NCBI RefSeq assembly: GCF_028453695.1
Contig: NC_135778.1
Span: 27,703,214 to 27,767,213, forward strand
DNA length: 64,000 nt
Source: Augochlora pura
Taxonomy: Eukaryota; Arthropoda; Insecta; Hymenoptera; Halictidae
Reading direction: 5' to 3'
Both the position numbers and the translations under genes were made by a program. Positions 11,985 through 24,283 of the stretch are shown one piece after another. The notes beneath the pieces are model-generated. The model did no database searches, was not told where the DNA came from, and saw only the letters and a list, made by a program, of their open reading frames with translations. Position 1 is the stretch's first letter. Every line of letters begins with the position of its first letter.

Positions 11985-12500
11985 AATTTCTTGACGCGTC
12001 TTGAGGCTCTACTATCGCAATTTTCTTTTCAATAAATAAAGTCATGCATCCTTATCAAACTTCGTGGACATATCTATGCAGATTCGAGTCGCACCACTGA
12101 ATTTTTATACAAGGCTATCGTGACAATTGTAATACTTATTCGCCGATGCATTTGTAATGTTACTTTCGTTGATTTATTACTGTTTTTGAAGAACGATTTA
12201 TGGCAACTCTGTTAAATAAACAAAGCGATGAATTTTTATCAAACTTCGTGAATATATTTATTTATAATTGAGGTATGCTAGTGAATCTTTATACAAGGTT
12301 ATTGTTAAAATTGTAATAGTTATTCACCAATGCATTGGTAATGTTATATTCGTCACTTTCTTACTGTTTTTGAAGCACGATTTCTGGCAATTTTTGTTAA
12401 ATAAACAAAGCGATGCATTTTTATGTATGATACAAAAAAGTTTGTATAAAGATCTCGTTAAAATTGTAATAATTATTCCACGAAGAACTAGAAAATTATG
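11985..12500. repeat. Second locus of tandem repeat family T2, about three units
   Basis: Unit anchors GCAATTTTC (about 12017), TGGCAACTCTGTTAAATAAA (about 12200) and TGGCAATTTTTGTTAAATAA (about 12385) are about 184 bp apart. Units contain ACTTCGTGAATATATTTAT, AGTGAATCTTTATACAAGG and AATTGTAATAGTTATTC, the same order of landmarks as at 2.4-3.1 kb. Confidence 0.8.
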
Positions 12501-12715
12501 CACCGACCTTTAAGTGCACTTAATGTTAATATTAGTACACTTAATGTTAGTATACTTAATGATAATATTATTTCAATATTATTTAATAATATATATTTTA
12601 TATATTGTAACAATATATATTCTAATATTTGATGATAGTTTAACTATATTTCAACAACACTTCACAGTACTGCAATTACATTTGCACAACATTTCTCAGT
12701 AATTGTTGCACGAGC
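12501..12715. repeat. AT-rich simple repeat, TACACTTAATGTTAGTA type
   Basis: Short repeats of ACTTAATGTTAATATTAGTA and ATATATATT sequence. Confidence 0.65.
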
Positions 12716-13460
12716 TACGGTTAACGTACATCCGGCAGACAGCGTGAAACGTCTTCGAGGGACAGGCAGCAGAAACGGCGCAGAAATAGCAAGTGTTCCT
12801 GGCATCGTAGAGGAACAGTCACGTTAAGATGCGCGATGCAAGCGAATGTATGCTGAAAGGCTCCGGCAATACGATTAAATAGATGTGCACGCTACCCTGT
12901 GCACGCTTAGGGTAGACGGAGAAGAGACGTCGAGCCCCTCAAAGGGCCGAACTTCCGCGAGTACAGCGACGTCTCCATTTTAATCTAACAACGTCAGGCG
13001 TGCCCGACCCGCGGGATGGCTGTCTGCCCGGCGGAACATGTGGTTCGCTCTATCATTATGCGCGAACAAGAGCCGCGGAAAAGTATCTCCCCTCGTGCTT
13101 CTCCGCGAGCATAATACGATTCCCGTAAGGAGAGAAATGTTACCGCTCGGCCGGAACGAAGAATAAGAGAGCTCGCGGTGAGATCGTGGAATCGTGCCAG
13201 AATCAAATGAACCGCCGCGCGAGACGACGAACAATTTTTCATTTATTTCTTCCGTACGTTTTCTCGAAATGAAAAATCACGGCGCATTTCGGCTCGCGGC
13301 TTAACGAAGACATTTATTCGAAAATTCTCGCGAACCGGCAACTTCTCCGCAATGCCATTTTTCACGGGGCACGCGGGACGGTTTGTCGGCTGCGAGAAAA
13401 ATGCGCGTTGTCGAAATCGTTGGTTTTTATCCGAGACAATTATTTTGAAAAGCGAACGAA
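12716..13460. other. CpG-rich island, no gene recognised
   Basis: CpG-rich unique sequence. Several open frames of 70-84 codons lie on both strands, as expected where stop codons are scarce; none shows a known motif. Confidence 0.5.
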
Positions 13461-13980
13461 CCACTCGAGCTGATGGTTATTGGATCTGTATGATCTACGC
13501 TCTGGAATTAAATTATGTATTATCTTTAAATTTAGTGTGCAATATAGACAGAATTAATTATTAGAGTCTCTGATTATTGAAATTGTTATTGCGAAATATG
13601 GTGATAATTAATTTCGGATAGCTGTGGCTCTCTAATAATTATTCGAATGAACTCTTCTTAGTCCAACATACTATCGAATAATATCTATTCGTTATTCGTA
13701 ATTGTAGTTAAGATTATTTGATAAATAATTTCCTGTATTTATTGCGCGGAGAATTGTTTCATTTATTCATCAAAACAAGTTATTCGGTCATAATAAAATT
13801 ATTTGAGCAATAATGACAACCGTATTTAAAACAAGGCAGTAGATATTACAATTTATATTCAAATCAATTAATTCCCTAGTAAATAAATTTCCGAAAGTCA
13901 ACAAACCTATTATTTAAACAATGTCTATTTCTATAACATCTGTCTCGGATAAGTTATTCCCTAAATAATCGTTCGTATGC
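13461..13980. other. AT-rich unique sequence
   Basis: Contains short self-similar TTATTCGAATAA-like phrases but no clear array. Confidence 0.5.
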
Positions 13981-14560
13981 GTCAGAAACGCATCGAATCC
14001 GCGGCCTGTAGTGCAGCAATATTTTCGCGAGCTTTGCGCGCGGAGCAAGAAAATTAGTGAACGTCGCGAGGTGTGCGATGCGTTTAACACTGCGGAGGAA
14101 CCTCGTCCCGACGACACGTGTCCAGGATCGGTCAGGATCCTTCGTATGCGTCGGCGGCGAGAGACAGCGTGGGCGATTCCGCGCGGACTTCGCAGCCGAC
14201 GAAACTGCGCTGTCGTCTGTCGGCGTACGTGCAACTCTGTGCAGCGGTGGCAGCCACCGGTCCGTATCGATCCCTCAGGACCACGGACCTCTCTTTCTCT
14301 CCCCGGTTAGCCTTGCATTCGGTTTCCGTCTACAAGGTGGCTACATTTCGTGCACGCGCCATCCCTCCCTCCCCCCCGACACGCTGCCGACCGAATACAC
14401 CCCCGCCGGCCGCGTTGTCCGGACCCGAACCTAGTTTCATCAATTTTTCAGGACGCTTGGCTGGACACCGGACTCTGCCGGGGATCTCGAACGCCTCTCT
14501 CTCTTTCTGTATATCTTTATCGGATCCGCCCGGAGAAACAGCGCTATGAATAAATAATAG
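13981..14560. other. CpG-rich block beside the assembly gap
   Basis: Open frames of 99-143 codons overlap in three phases on the plus strand with opposite-strand frames, typical of GC-rich DNA. A CTCTCTCT run occurs near 14495. It could be a promoter or untranslated exon, but no core promoter motif or splice site is convincing. Confidence 0.3.
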
Positions 14561-14709
14561 CCGAATGCGAAATATTTTTCAGAATTAAATCGCGGGAATG
14601 AATGCTGGAACGCGTGGTAACGGTGCGTGGAGAATAATTTAGAATTTTTAAAGAATAATAATGCTGCTGGCCGCGATGGAGATATCGTATGTTTTCAGTC
14701 GTTCGATTT

Positions 14710-14809
14710 NNNNNNNNNNNNNNNNNNNNNNNNNNNNNNNNNNNNNNNNNNNNNNNNNNNNNNNNNNNNNNNNNNNNNNNNNNNNNNNNNNNNNNNNNNN
14801 NNNNNNNNN
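14710..14809. other. Assembly gap of 100 N
   Basis: Exactly 100 consecutive N. A round number usually means a scaffold join of unknown true length, so distances and open frames across it are not meaningful. Confidence 0.99.
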
Positions 14810-14994
14810 GACATGTCATTTCTTTATGAGATGTGTTCGTTAAGTGACATGATTCTACTCGGTAAAAACCATAATGAGTAGATAAAAGAAAATACATTAT
14901 CACATGTCTACACGATTAAATTGTATGAGGTGGAAAGTAATAATTTATTTGTTAAATTGATTCTTGAATTCACCCTGTTTGTTGAAACTTGATG

Positions 14995-15235
14995 TCTTAA
15001 AGAAGACCACAAAACGTCTACAAGATAACTTTAAAAGATTTCTTGATTTGTAACAGAAGACGTTCCTAGGATGTTTTTAGGACGTCCGTAGGATATTCAG
15101 GACGTCTTAACGATGTCCTAAATGTCACAGCAGATATTTTAAAGACATTTGAAATATCGTACACCAGTCTTGAGGACCCAGATATCTTACACCAGACGTC
15201 TTTAAGACGTCGTAAAGACGCCCTCGTGCTACCTA
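14995..15235. repeat. GACGTC-rich degenerate minisatellite
   Basis: AGGACGTC, AAGACGTC and related palindromic phrases such as AGGACGTCTTAACGATGTCC and AGACGTCTTTAAGACGTCGT recur every 15-25 bp. The core GACGTC is its own reverse complement, so the repeat looks alike on both strands. Confidence 0.75.
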
Positions 15236-15955
15236 AAACAACATCAACTAATTTCTAAACAACAAAGAACAACGAATGCAATACATGTGATATTCCAGTG
15301 TTGTTTCCGGTATTGTGGCTACCAAAACGTGCAATCAGCAACTGACCAGGACCAAATAAAATCGCAATAACGTTGCCAATCGATGAACATCGAACCGATC
15401 GTGCAGCATTCGAACAGAACGTCCTCGGCAAAGCGGCGTCGTTAAAGCACGCGTGCCGCTTTACAGAGACAAAAACGAAACACGAGCCAGAAACGAGCCG
15501 GTTGCCACTCGAAAGCCGCCTCGAGAGGGTTCCTTTGTAGCCGCCAAAAAAGAAACGAGTTCCTTCACTCGAGGGTCCCTGGAAATTCAATTTCCGCGCG
15601 ACGCCTCGTCCCGGGCTCGGCCCGATCACGGCCCGTGCCGGCCCGATTTCTCACGGCCCGATCACGGCCGCGATACCTCTCTGTCGATCATCGTCGATCA
15701 TTGATTCGCGGTAATGGAACACCTGCAGGAATTCCACTCGCCGCTGACCCAACTCTGCCACAGCTCCGATCAGACGTCGAGGACGATCATGATTTATAGC
15801 GACCCTCTAAAGTTTAGGATCACTTACTCGATGGGAACAGAAGTGGCAGCTTTTAATGGATAAATAATGGCGTTACGCTCGCCAGCGTGCTGGGGCACGC
15901 TCAGCTAGATCTAACCCTGACCTTGCTCACACACGCGGCTCGACGTTGTTTCGAT
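15236..15955. other. CpG-rich unique sequence
   Basis: GC-rich block with a small CGGCCCGATCACGGCCCG local repeat near 15620-15670. A minus-strand 124-codon frame (15255-15629) shows no known motif. Confidence 0.5.
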
Positions 15956-15959
15956 CGGT

Positions 15960-16300
15960 GTTTGTCGAAAATCATTCGATTAGATGTTTACTGGAAGTAA
16001 CTGTTCGAAAATAATTATTCTGAAATCATTGTTCAAGGAAGTATTCACCGGAAATAATTATTAGAAAAATAATAGTTCGAAGACAATTAGTCGAAAAAAA
16101 TATTCGAAAATAATTATTCGAATAAGTATTTATCGAAAAGAATTATTCGAAAATAATTGCTGAACGAAGTATTTACCGGAAATAATTATTAGAAAATAAT
16201 ATTACGAGGACAATTAATCGAAAATAATATTCGAATAAGTATTTATCGAAAATAATTCTTAGAACAAATGTCCAATGAAAAGAATCATTTAACTACCACA
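15960..16300. repeat. AT-rich tandem repeat with ~122-bp higher-order unit
   Basis: CCGGAAATAATTATTAGAAA occurs at about 16054 and 16176, and each is followed by ATAAT, GACAATTA.TCGAAAA and GAATAAGTATTTATCGAAAA. Within units, the short phrase TTCGAAAATAATTATTCGAA repeats. Confidence 0.85.
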
Positions 16301-18229
16301 TTCTCGATCCGACAATTAATTGGCACAATAATAATTCTCAACAAATTATTCCTCCTCTTTATGTGAATAATCCTCCATTCTTCGTAGGAATAAATTATCC
16401 GAACACAGATTGCAATATTGTTCCATAACGCGTATAATTATTGTCTCTTAACATTTTTACGTAATCACATTATTCATACGAGGAAAATATCAAATCAAAA
16501 ATAATCAATTTTTATCGAAAGGTAAAAAACCAATAACGCAAAGAATCCATACAATATTAAATCCAGATAAATACAGAATATTATTGAAGATTAATGAATA
16601 ACCTTTATAACGAAATAGAATTCCGAATTTCAATACTTAATTAATCGTGAATTATTTAACACAAAGGCGTGGGCGATTTCTGGACCGTTATTGGACTCGA
16701 AAATACTGTTTTCCAAATTTCCGTCGCAATTACGAATTTCCAACGATCCATAAAGTTTTAGGATCGCGCGAGGTCAGTATCGTGCGAGTCGCCCAGCGAA
16801 TGAACAGCGGTTTTAATGTAATAGAAATTTTCAACCTGGTGTGCCGTGGATTACCTGCCGTTTCACGGAACGGTATTCCGTGGAAAATCAATTTGGCTAG
16901 TCCCCCGGTTTAAATAAATTCGTTATAGCCGCCATCGCGCAGCCGGAATTCGCGTGGAACGCGGCTCATCGCTGTAACAGCTCGCCCCACTTCCGAAGAC
17001 AAATTAATCAACAGTTTAAATTACATTAGAACACACGGGCGTCTTGTGTACCGAACAAACAGCGAGCTCAGCCGAGTGCTCGTCGCTCTGCTCGATTAAG
17101 TTCTCATGTCTGCGTATCAAAACGTAAGAAATTATGTCGGAATTATTCGCGCAGCTGTTACCATATATGGTAATGGCTATGGTTTACTATTGAGCTCGTT
17201 GTAGATTCTATAAAAATATTTATAATGGAGTCAAATTTAGAGTTAAAATTCGTTGGAATTAAATTTTCTAAAAAGTCTGCAATAATTAAATTTATATGTA
17301 TTTAAAATTAATTGTAATCAAAATTTCTGTATAAAATGTCGCTGTAAACGAAGAAAAAGTGTTCTAATTCAATTAAAAATAGTAGTATAATTAAATTTAC
17401 CCTTGTCTGAAGTTAATTATAATCCAGATATCTACGATAAATCTAATAAGATATAATAACACAGGAGAAATTTCTGTAGTTAAATAAGAGAAATAGTTGG
17501 AATACAATTGAGTATCAAAAATCCATTATAATGAAAGTTATTCCTACTTCACATTAATTACGATCCAAATTTCCTTCGAGAAATAAATAAAATATGACTC
17601 TGTATGAAATGTCTTTGCAAAATAAGAATACAAGTTATAAATTAACTTTCATCACAAAGCTGTAATAATAACTTGACAGAACCATAATAATAAATTGACG
17701 AAATTATAAAAATTAAATAGACCCCTAAAATTAATTATAAAGAAAAGAAAGAAATAGACGAGGGTCAAGTAAGGAATAAACAAAGGTCGGAACGATCGAC
17801 GGTGATTAATGTTACTATCGGCTACCTGTCGCTCAACGATCAAGAATTAACGATTCGATGTCGACCGAACGCGACACGGTCCGATGTCAATCTTCGGTGG
17901 ATCGCGTGAAATAAGCTGCCCAGGGGATTGATCAATTATTTTTCCGAGCTGCACCTGACACCAAAGCCGGCCGCATTAAGTCCTTATTGCCCCCGCGCGA
18001 GGCAAGGCAATTAATTTCGACCTCGCCGCGCGTTCGATTCGCCGATGTTAATGGAATTATCTGCAAATCCCCTGCACTCAGCGCAGTCACGTCGAAATCT
18101 GGCCAGGGATTGCCGCGACGGAAACAAAAGCAGTTATTAACGAGACCTCATTATTGCCGCACAATAAAGAGTTCTTTTTTATCGGGAGCTTCTACGGCCG
18201 GCCACGAAAATGTTCAACCTTGTCGCAGA
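16301..18229. other. Unique sequence, AT-rich with CpG-rich patches
   Basis: AT-rich at 16300-16650 and 17150-17850; GC-richer at 16660-17110 and 17860-18240. The open frames at 16647-16913 (88 codons) and 17987-18271 (94 codons) lie in the GC-rich patches and carry no recognised domain. Confidence 0.5.
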
Positions 18230-19866
18230 TACAAAGTAGAATCTTCGCACTTTAAAATGAGTCGTATATGATCGTCGTACGATTTTTTTTAACGAAATTG
18301 TAGAAGCCTTAATATAAACCACCCTTCAGGGTCATCGACTTTTACATATAGTTTTTTTGGGATGATGTTTTCATTCGTCATATCGTAGGAAAATTTTTTA
18401 TCTAAAAATCAATTAGCACTTTTTAAAGTAGAGGTTTTGGCCTTTAACATGAATACCATGTGAGTGCAATACGATTTTTTTTTAGCCAAATTGTAGAAGC
18501 CAAAATATAAAATACCCTTCCAGGCCATCAATTTTTACAAACAATTTCTAGGACGACAAAATCATTCACAATATCATAGGGATCTTTTTTCCTTAGAAAC
18601 CAGTTAGGACATTTTTAAGTAGAAGTTTCAACCTTTAAAATGAGCCCTAAGTGATTGCCATGCGATTTTTTTTAGCCAAATTATGAAACATTGGATATAA
18701 AGCACTTTTCAACGTCATAGATTTTGGGATATAGTTTGTTAGTTCAATGATTTTAATTTGCTACATTGAAAGGAAAGTTTTTAACACAAAACTAATTAGT
18801 GCATTTTAAAGTAGAGGTTTCAGCCTTCAAAATATGCAAAATATGGCTGTTATTTAATTTTTATTAACCGAATTGTGGAAACCGGAATATAAACTATCCT
18901 TAGAGTATGGTCAATTTTTGCAGAGAATTTACTAGGACGACTTTTCCATTCGCCACATCGAGGGGGAAATTTTTTAACAAAAAAATTAGTTCGGGCATTT
19001 TAAAGTAGAAATTTCAGTCTTCAAGTAAGTATACTTTGATGACCATACGATTTCTTTTCACGAAATTGTGCGGGTCTGAATATCGACTAACCTTAAAGCA
19101 TCGTCAATTTTTACACAATTTTCTAAGACGACTTCTACCACGTTTTATAATTATAAAAAAACTGTTCGACACAATATACATTACGGTATAATGGAGACTC
19201 TAGCCTTCAAAATGAGTACACGTCCATTACCAGACGATCTTTTTAGACGAAATTGCGAAGATCTGAATATTGATTAACCTCAAAGCATCGTCAATTTTGT
19301 ACACAGCTTTCTAAGCCGGCTTTCACCACCCTCCATAATTACAAAAAAAGTGCCTCCATAAAACATGTATTACGGTGTATGAAACTAGAAGTTTGAACCT
19401 TCAAAGTGAGTCGAAGATGATCACCTTACGATTTTTTTACCCAACCTCTGAAAGCATGAGTTTTAACTACCCTTCAAAAGCATCACTTTTATCAGTCAGT
19501 GTACTAAAAGGACAACGTTTTTATTTGCCACATCGCAGACAATTTTTTATCGAAAAATCAATCAGTCTATTTTAAAGTGGAGACTTCAACCTTCAAAACG
19601 AGTTGAACATGATCAGCATACGATTTTTTTCACCCAATTTCTAAAAGCTTGAGTTTTAACTACCCTTCAACGTCATCACTTTTAGCAATCCGTATACTAG
19701 AAGGACAACGTTTTTATTTGTCACATCGCAGGAAAATTTTTCATCGAAAAATCAATCAGTCTATTTTAAAGTAGAGGCTTCAGGCTTCAAAATGAGTCGA
19801 AGATGATCACCATACGATTTTTATCACCCAACTTCTAAAAGCTCAAGTTTTAACTACCCTTCGTAC
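18230..19866 (+). repeat. Tandem repeat family T3, nine units of ~192 bp
   Basis: The anchor TTCAAAATGAGT or a variant begins near 18251, 18443, 18634, 18826, 19020, 19206, 19400, 19592 and 19786, giving offsets of 192, 191, 192, 194, 186, 194, 192 and 194 bp. A typical unit has a GATC.CCATACGATTTTTTT-like stretch, an AAATTGT..AAGC segment, ACTACCCTTCA, a segment like CACATCGCAGGAAAATTTTT, AAAAATCAAT and TTTTAAAGTAGAGGTTTCA. The last three units resemble each other most, suggesting the newest growth there. No coding capacity is conserved. Confidence 0.93.
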
Positions 19867-20320
19867 ATTACACACATTGGTGACTGCGTTCTGGCTAACA
19901 TTTTCGGAGTAGCCATCGCCACGTACTGCAGCAATTCAAAACAAACGGGCAAGTGACACAATGGTCTTTTATGTGGCGATTTAACAAAGTCTGCCGCCTC
20001 CGTACTCCCACTGTCAACAACAGACGATCGATTTTGTTCTTTCCAGTACTTTCTTTGTATAGGAACTACGTTAGCGGACTTTGAAAGCTTCGAGCAACGG
20101 TTCGCGCATAATTAGAAACTACTATTTTATAATAATTCATTGCCTCGGGTCACGGGGAAAAATTCCGGACATCCGCGAAACATGAATAAAGAAGATCATC
20201 AAGGAAATCCTGAAGTTGGTCTTTTTCTCATTTTAAATTATAATTACGATAATGAAATAAATATCTTCTCTATCATGTAATAATTAATTAAAAGAATTAT
20301 ATATATGTATATATATATAT
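19867..20320. other. Unique sequence between repeats
   Basis: Moderate GC at first, then AT-rich ending in TATATATA. No gene recognised. Confidence 0.5.
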
Positions 20321-20322
20321 AT

Positions 20323-20477
20323 ACAATTCACTGCGAAAATAGTTATATGAAATAATATTTCCTGTGTATAGATTTCTATTAATTATTTCAAATAGTGTTC
20401 CTTGCGACTACTACATATTTATGAAAGAAAATGTTTCTTCAGAATATATATATATATATATTTTCGCAGTGAATTGT
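20323..20477. mobile_element. 155-bp MITE-like element with perfect 18-bp inverted ends
   Basis: The left end ACAATTCACTGCGAAAAT at 20323-20340 is matched exactly by its reverse complement at 20460-20477. The interior is AT-rich and non-coding. Flanks are TA-rich, so a TA target duplication is possible but cannot be proved. The superfamily is not identified. Confidence 0.65.
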
Positions 20478-20599
20478 TTATAATATAGCGAACAGATTAT
20501 AGAAGGATTTTAAAATGACAGTCTGTTATTCTTAAATTATGAAATATTAATACAATATAAAAATTATCAGAAAAAAGATGAATAGTACCTCAAACAATC

Positions 20600-20945
20600 A
20601 ATCATTTATTACAAATAATTATTTGAAGCGGTACAAATGTTTATCAGTTATTGTACATTCCATTCAAAATAAATAATTACTTGAAACCGTATCTCACGCG
20701 TGAAATGTCTCTCGCTTATTTTAAATTCCATTTATAATAAATAATTACTTGAAACCGTATCTCACGCATACAATTGTCTCTCGCCTACTTGAAATTCCAT
20801 TTACAATAAATAATTACTTGAAACCGTATCTCACGCATACAATTGTCTCTCGCCTACTTGAAATTTCACTTGCAATAAATAATTATTTGAGACAGTGTCT
20901 CACGCGTATAAATATCCATCAGTTATTGCAAATTCTGTATCTTAC
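20600..20945. repeat. 69-bp tandem repeat, about five copies
   Basis: Units contain AATAAATAATTACTTGAAAC, CGTATCTCACGC and a TGTCTCTCGCCTACTTGAAA-like stretch. Unit phase points fall near 20616, 20674, 20742, 20811 and 20880. The central copies are almost identical. Confidence 0.92.
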
Positions 20946-20965
20946 TAATATATTTAAATAAACAT

Positions 20966-21062
20966 TACAGAAATCGAGGCACGGTAATTAGACCAGTGTT
21001 CAGAAATCGACGCACAGTAATTAGATCGGCGTACAGAAATCGACCTACAGTAATTGATACCG
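20966..21062. repeat. 34-bp tandem repeat, about three copies
   Basis: CAGAAATCGACGCACAGTAA followed by TTAGATCGGCGTA repeats three times, with variants. Confidence 0.85.
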
Positions 21063-21735
21063 TCGCCCACGCGGATCCATTCGCGGCCGCCCCTGTCAGA
21101 ACGCTAGACAATAGGAAGCGGCGTCGTCACGTGACCCGTATGTTAACGCCGGTCTGTCGCGGACAGGTTTTTACATGCGTTCGATATGAGCGATCTAAGG
21201 TGTCACGACACTCTCATTCGTGACGTCGCTAATGTATTCCGGTCACGTGACTCGCATCCACGCGGTCCCTCGTCCGTCTCCCGCGCGGATTTACGGCGGG
21301 CCACAGGCTAACGCGAGCTTGGAATTAACAGCAAGAAGCATTTTCCCGCGGAGACCGGCGAAATATCGGCGCGCGTCTTATGAAAATCGGCTCGGCGACG
21401 CGCGTTGTTTGCTGCGCGCGGACGCGATGACGCAGGCCTGGCCGCGAGCAATAAACTTGCGAATCACGATCGTCGCGGACGGAAACGCGTTTGAATAATC
21501 GAGCACGCTCGATTTTAATCTCCCGACGGCTGTGCCGGTTCATTGTGAGGAACGAGTCGTTTGTGACTCGAATGGCCGCACAGATCGCCCGATAGGAAAC
21601 CTAATTAACTTCGTTTGGATCTGTGATCCATGAGAGGAATAAGTATTGCGGACGACTGGCGCGGCGCAGCACCGACGCCACGCATCGTTAACCAATTCCC
21701 CCGATCGTCTATCTCGACAAGCTCTTGTAAACAAA
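21063..21735. other. CpG-rich island, no gene recognised
   Basis: Dense CpG. Open frames at 21220-21498 plus and 21325-21734 minus overlap on opposite strands and carry no recognisable domain. Confidence 0.45.
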
Positions 21736-22745
21736 TGTTTCTTTCATATTTAATCCGGCATCGAACGACGTGATAGTATTTTTTTTTTCATAACAATGCG
21801 TAAAGTCTGTTACGTTTGAAAAAAAAAAATCGGGAAGTTTGCGGTAGCGTTTCATTGTTACGCGCGCGACGCTCGCGTTTTGATTATCCTCGTCGCTATC
21901 TAATATCACGAATTCTGACAGGAACGAATGTTTTCCTGGTTGATCGAGAATAGGATAATGCGTGTGAATTTTTTTTAATTGTGTCAAAACTCTTTGCGGC
22001 GACAGCAGGTTCTCAAATCTCGCAGCGTCGTTTAATTGCGCTCCGTGCGAGGCTTCTTCTTCGATAGTTGGCTCGCGATGCGATCCCGCGAGTTTCCGCG
22101 GGTAATATTCTTTTTTATCCGGTTAATCGAGGATTGGGTAACGTGTATGAATTTTGTTTACAATGTTCTCATTAGCCGTTTCCTTCTAAAAATACTCGGA
22201 AAGTTCGTAGTATCATTCCATTGTATTGCGCGCGCGCGCGGGAACGTAGCCGCGGAACGGTTTTTGCCGTCCAATATCGCAGCATCCAGCGACAAAAAAT
22301 TGTTTCCCGACTAATTGAAAAGTGAGAAACATGTTTGACAGTTTTTATTAAGATGATGCAATGACTGGTCGAGCGTAAAAAAAAAAGAACGTACTGAAGT
22401 TCATAGCGTTATTGTATCGCTTCGCACGTACAAAACGCTCGCTGTAAGAAATTAATTCGCTCTCCAATTCCGCACAATGTCAACGATGAAATAATTATTT
22501 TACGACTGATGGAAGAATATAAAACATGCATGATTTTTCTTATAAAAACGCCACAATTGGTTATATATAAAAAAAAATGTTTAAATTTCATGCCTTCAAT
22601 GTATCGCTTGTAACGTACTAAACCTTCATTCCAATAAATTAATTGGTTGTTTAATTCCACGAATGTTGTTCATAAAATATTACTTACTGATTAATTGAGG
22701 ACTGTGAGATATGTATAAATTTTCTCGGTGGATATGCCGTTGCTC
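21736..22745. repeat. Degenerate tandem repeat family T4, about six units of ~186 bp
   Basis: Anchors of the type CCGGTTAATCGAGGATTGGG followed by a GTGTATGAATTTT-like stretch occur near 21750, 21935, 22118, 22306, 22499 and 22683, with offsets of roughly 183-193 bp. Units are strongly diverged: the GC-rich first units and AT-rich last units share only landmarks. A (CG)n run is at about 22230-22242. Confidence 0.75.
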
Positions 22746-23500
22746 GTGGCGCGTAAAGAAATTGTTAAAGTAATTGGTACTTCGCGCGTCGGGAAAGCGG
22801 CTTTTGCGGAACACCGAGCGGTTCTTTTTTTATTTCCGATCGAATTCCGCGATCATTACGTTTCGAGATCCCTTAATCGCCGGGCGAAGATTCCCCACCC
22901 CGGAATTTTATCGGGGTGAGACAGCGCGCGGGACACGGTTCACGAAGGAAAAGGCGGCCGGCGAAAGAAGTGGGTGCCGCGCAAGAAGTTGTTACGACGC
23001 GACAAAAAGCCTTATCAAGTTTCGCAGATGCTGGGCGGCGCGCGGCGAACGAAAATAAAGTTTCGCCGAGATCGTTAAAGCGTTACGGGGGGGGGGGGGG
23101 GGGGGGAGGAGGGGAGGACCGTTCGGCGGCGTAACGGGGAAACTTCGCGATACTTTGCCCCCGTTAATTGTACGGCGCACGGTTGATTTCTCTGACGAAA
23201 ATTACTCTTGTTATATCGGGCGCGCGCCGATCGGTAATCCGTGTCACTGTTTCGCTGGAAACGAACGGTATTCCAATTAGCAACAGCACGTCGAACATAA
23301 TTAAATCTGCAGCCGTTAGTTCGCGCGAATTCTCCCGCTGCAAACTTCCTCAAACATCCACGAACGCCGTCAAACGCTCTTATAAGCGGAAACGGAGAAA
23401 CACGTTTTGCTTAAATTCTTCTTCGGGGTTGGTCGTTGTTCGAATAAGAAATCGATTATTTGGGATAAATTTGATCGAAGTGATTCGTTTTCGTTGAATA
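22746..23500. other. CpG-rich block with a 20-G run
   Basis: CpG-rich; a run of 20 G at 23087-23106 is followed by further G-rich sequence. Frames at 22774-23497 are in different phases, and several cross the G run. No gene is supported. Confidence 0.5.
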
Positions 23501-23599
23501 GTTTGTTGCAATTAGGATTGATTATTATTTTTTATGTGTTGTTTGATTGTTTTATTTAGGAAGAAGTAAATTTTATTTAATTCGAATATATCGATCGTT

Positions 23600-23890
23600 T
23601 GATTTACAGATTTTTTAATCTATTTATTTGATGAAGTGTTATTCGCTTTATTCATTCAATGAAGAGTTGTTCGAATTAATTATTCGTTCTATTTATTCAA
23701 TAGAGAGTTGTTCGACCTATTTATTCAATAAAGAATTATTCGAATAAATTGTTCGCTTTATTTATTCAATACAGAATTATTCGATCTATTTATTCCATAA
23801 AGAATTATTCGAATAAATTACTCGACTTATATATTCCATAAAGAATTATTAAAATAAATTATTCGACCTATATATGCAACAAAGAAATAT
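23600..23890. repeat. TTATTCGAATAAATT tandem repeat
   Basis: Degenerate units containing ATAAAGAATTATTCGAATAA, ATT.TTCG and CTATTTATTC, spaced about 55-60 bp. The core TTATTCGAATAA is palindromic. Confidence 0.82.
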
Positions 23891-23946
23891 TCTAACAACA
23901 GTACGAATAATTGACTATTTTCTTTTCCACATAATTTTATAAGAAT

Positions 23947-24283
23947 ACTAGCAAACCTGGCGAACTCCGTTTCGCCACCAGATGGCTTCGTTTTTTTGTA
24001 ACATTTCGTTTGGGGATTAAAAGATGAAGAAAAGTTATTTTTTTTTTTTTATAAACCATATTGGTTTGTAGTACATGCTATGTATCAGAGATGGAGCTGT
24101 GTGTGAAAAATGATTTTCCCTGTTTTCCTGCTTTTCTGTTGAAATTTTTCCAGAATTTTGGTTGCTATAAACCTCACGGAGCCCGAGACCTTTCCAACGA
24201 ATGCAAAACCGTGGAAATCGGTTCGTGCGTTCTGGAGTTATAGCGTCAGGAAGGAAAACCCGACTTATTTTTATATAATAGAT
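23947..24283 (+). mobile_element. Interspersed element of the ACTAGC..CTGGCGAAC type
   Basis: Begins ACTAGCAAACCTGGCGAACT, then CCGTTTCGCCA, and ends with ACCTTTCCAACGAATGCAAA, ACCGTGGAAATCGGTTCGTG, TTCTGGAGTTATAGCGTCAG and a TTTATATAATAGAT tail. This start and end combination resembles a repeat type I recall as common in arthropod genomes; that is memory, not a search. I cannot assign its class from sequence alone, and it has no coding capacity here. Confidence 0.5.
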
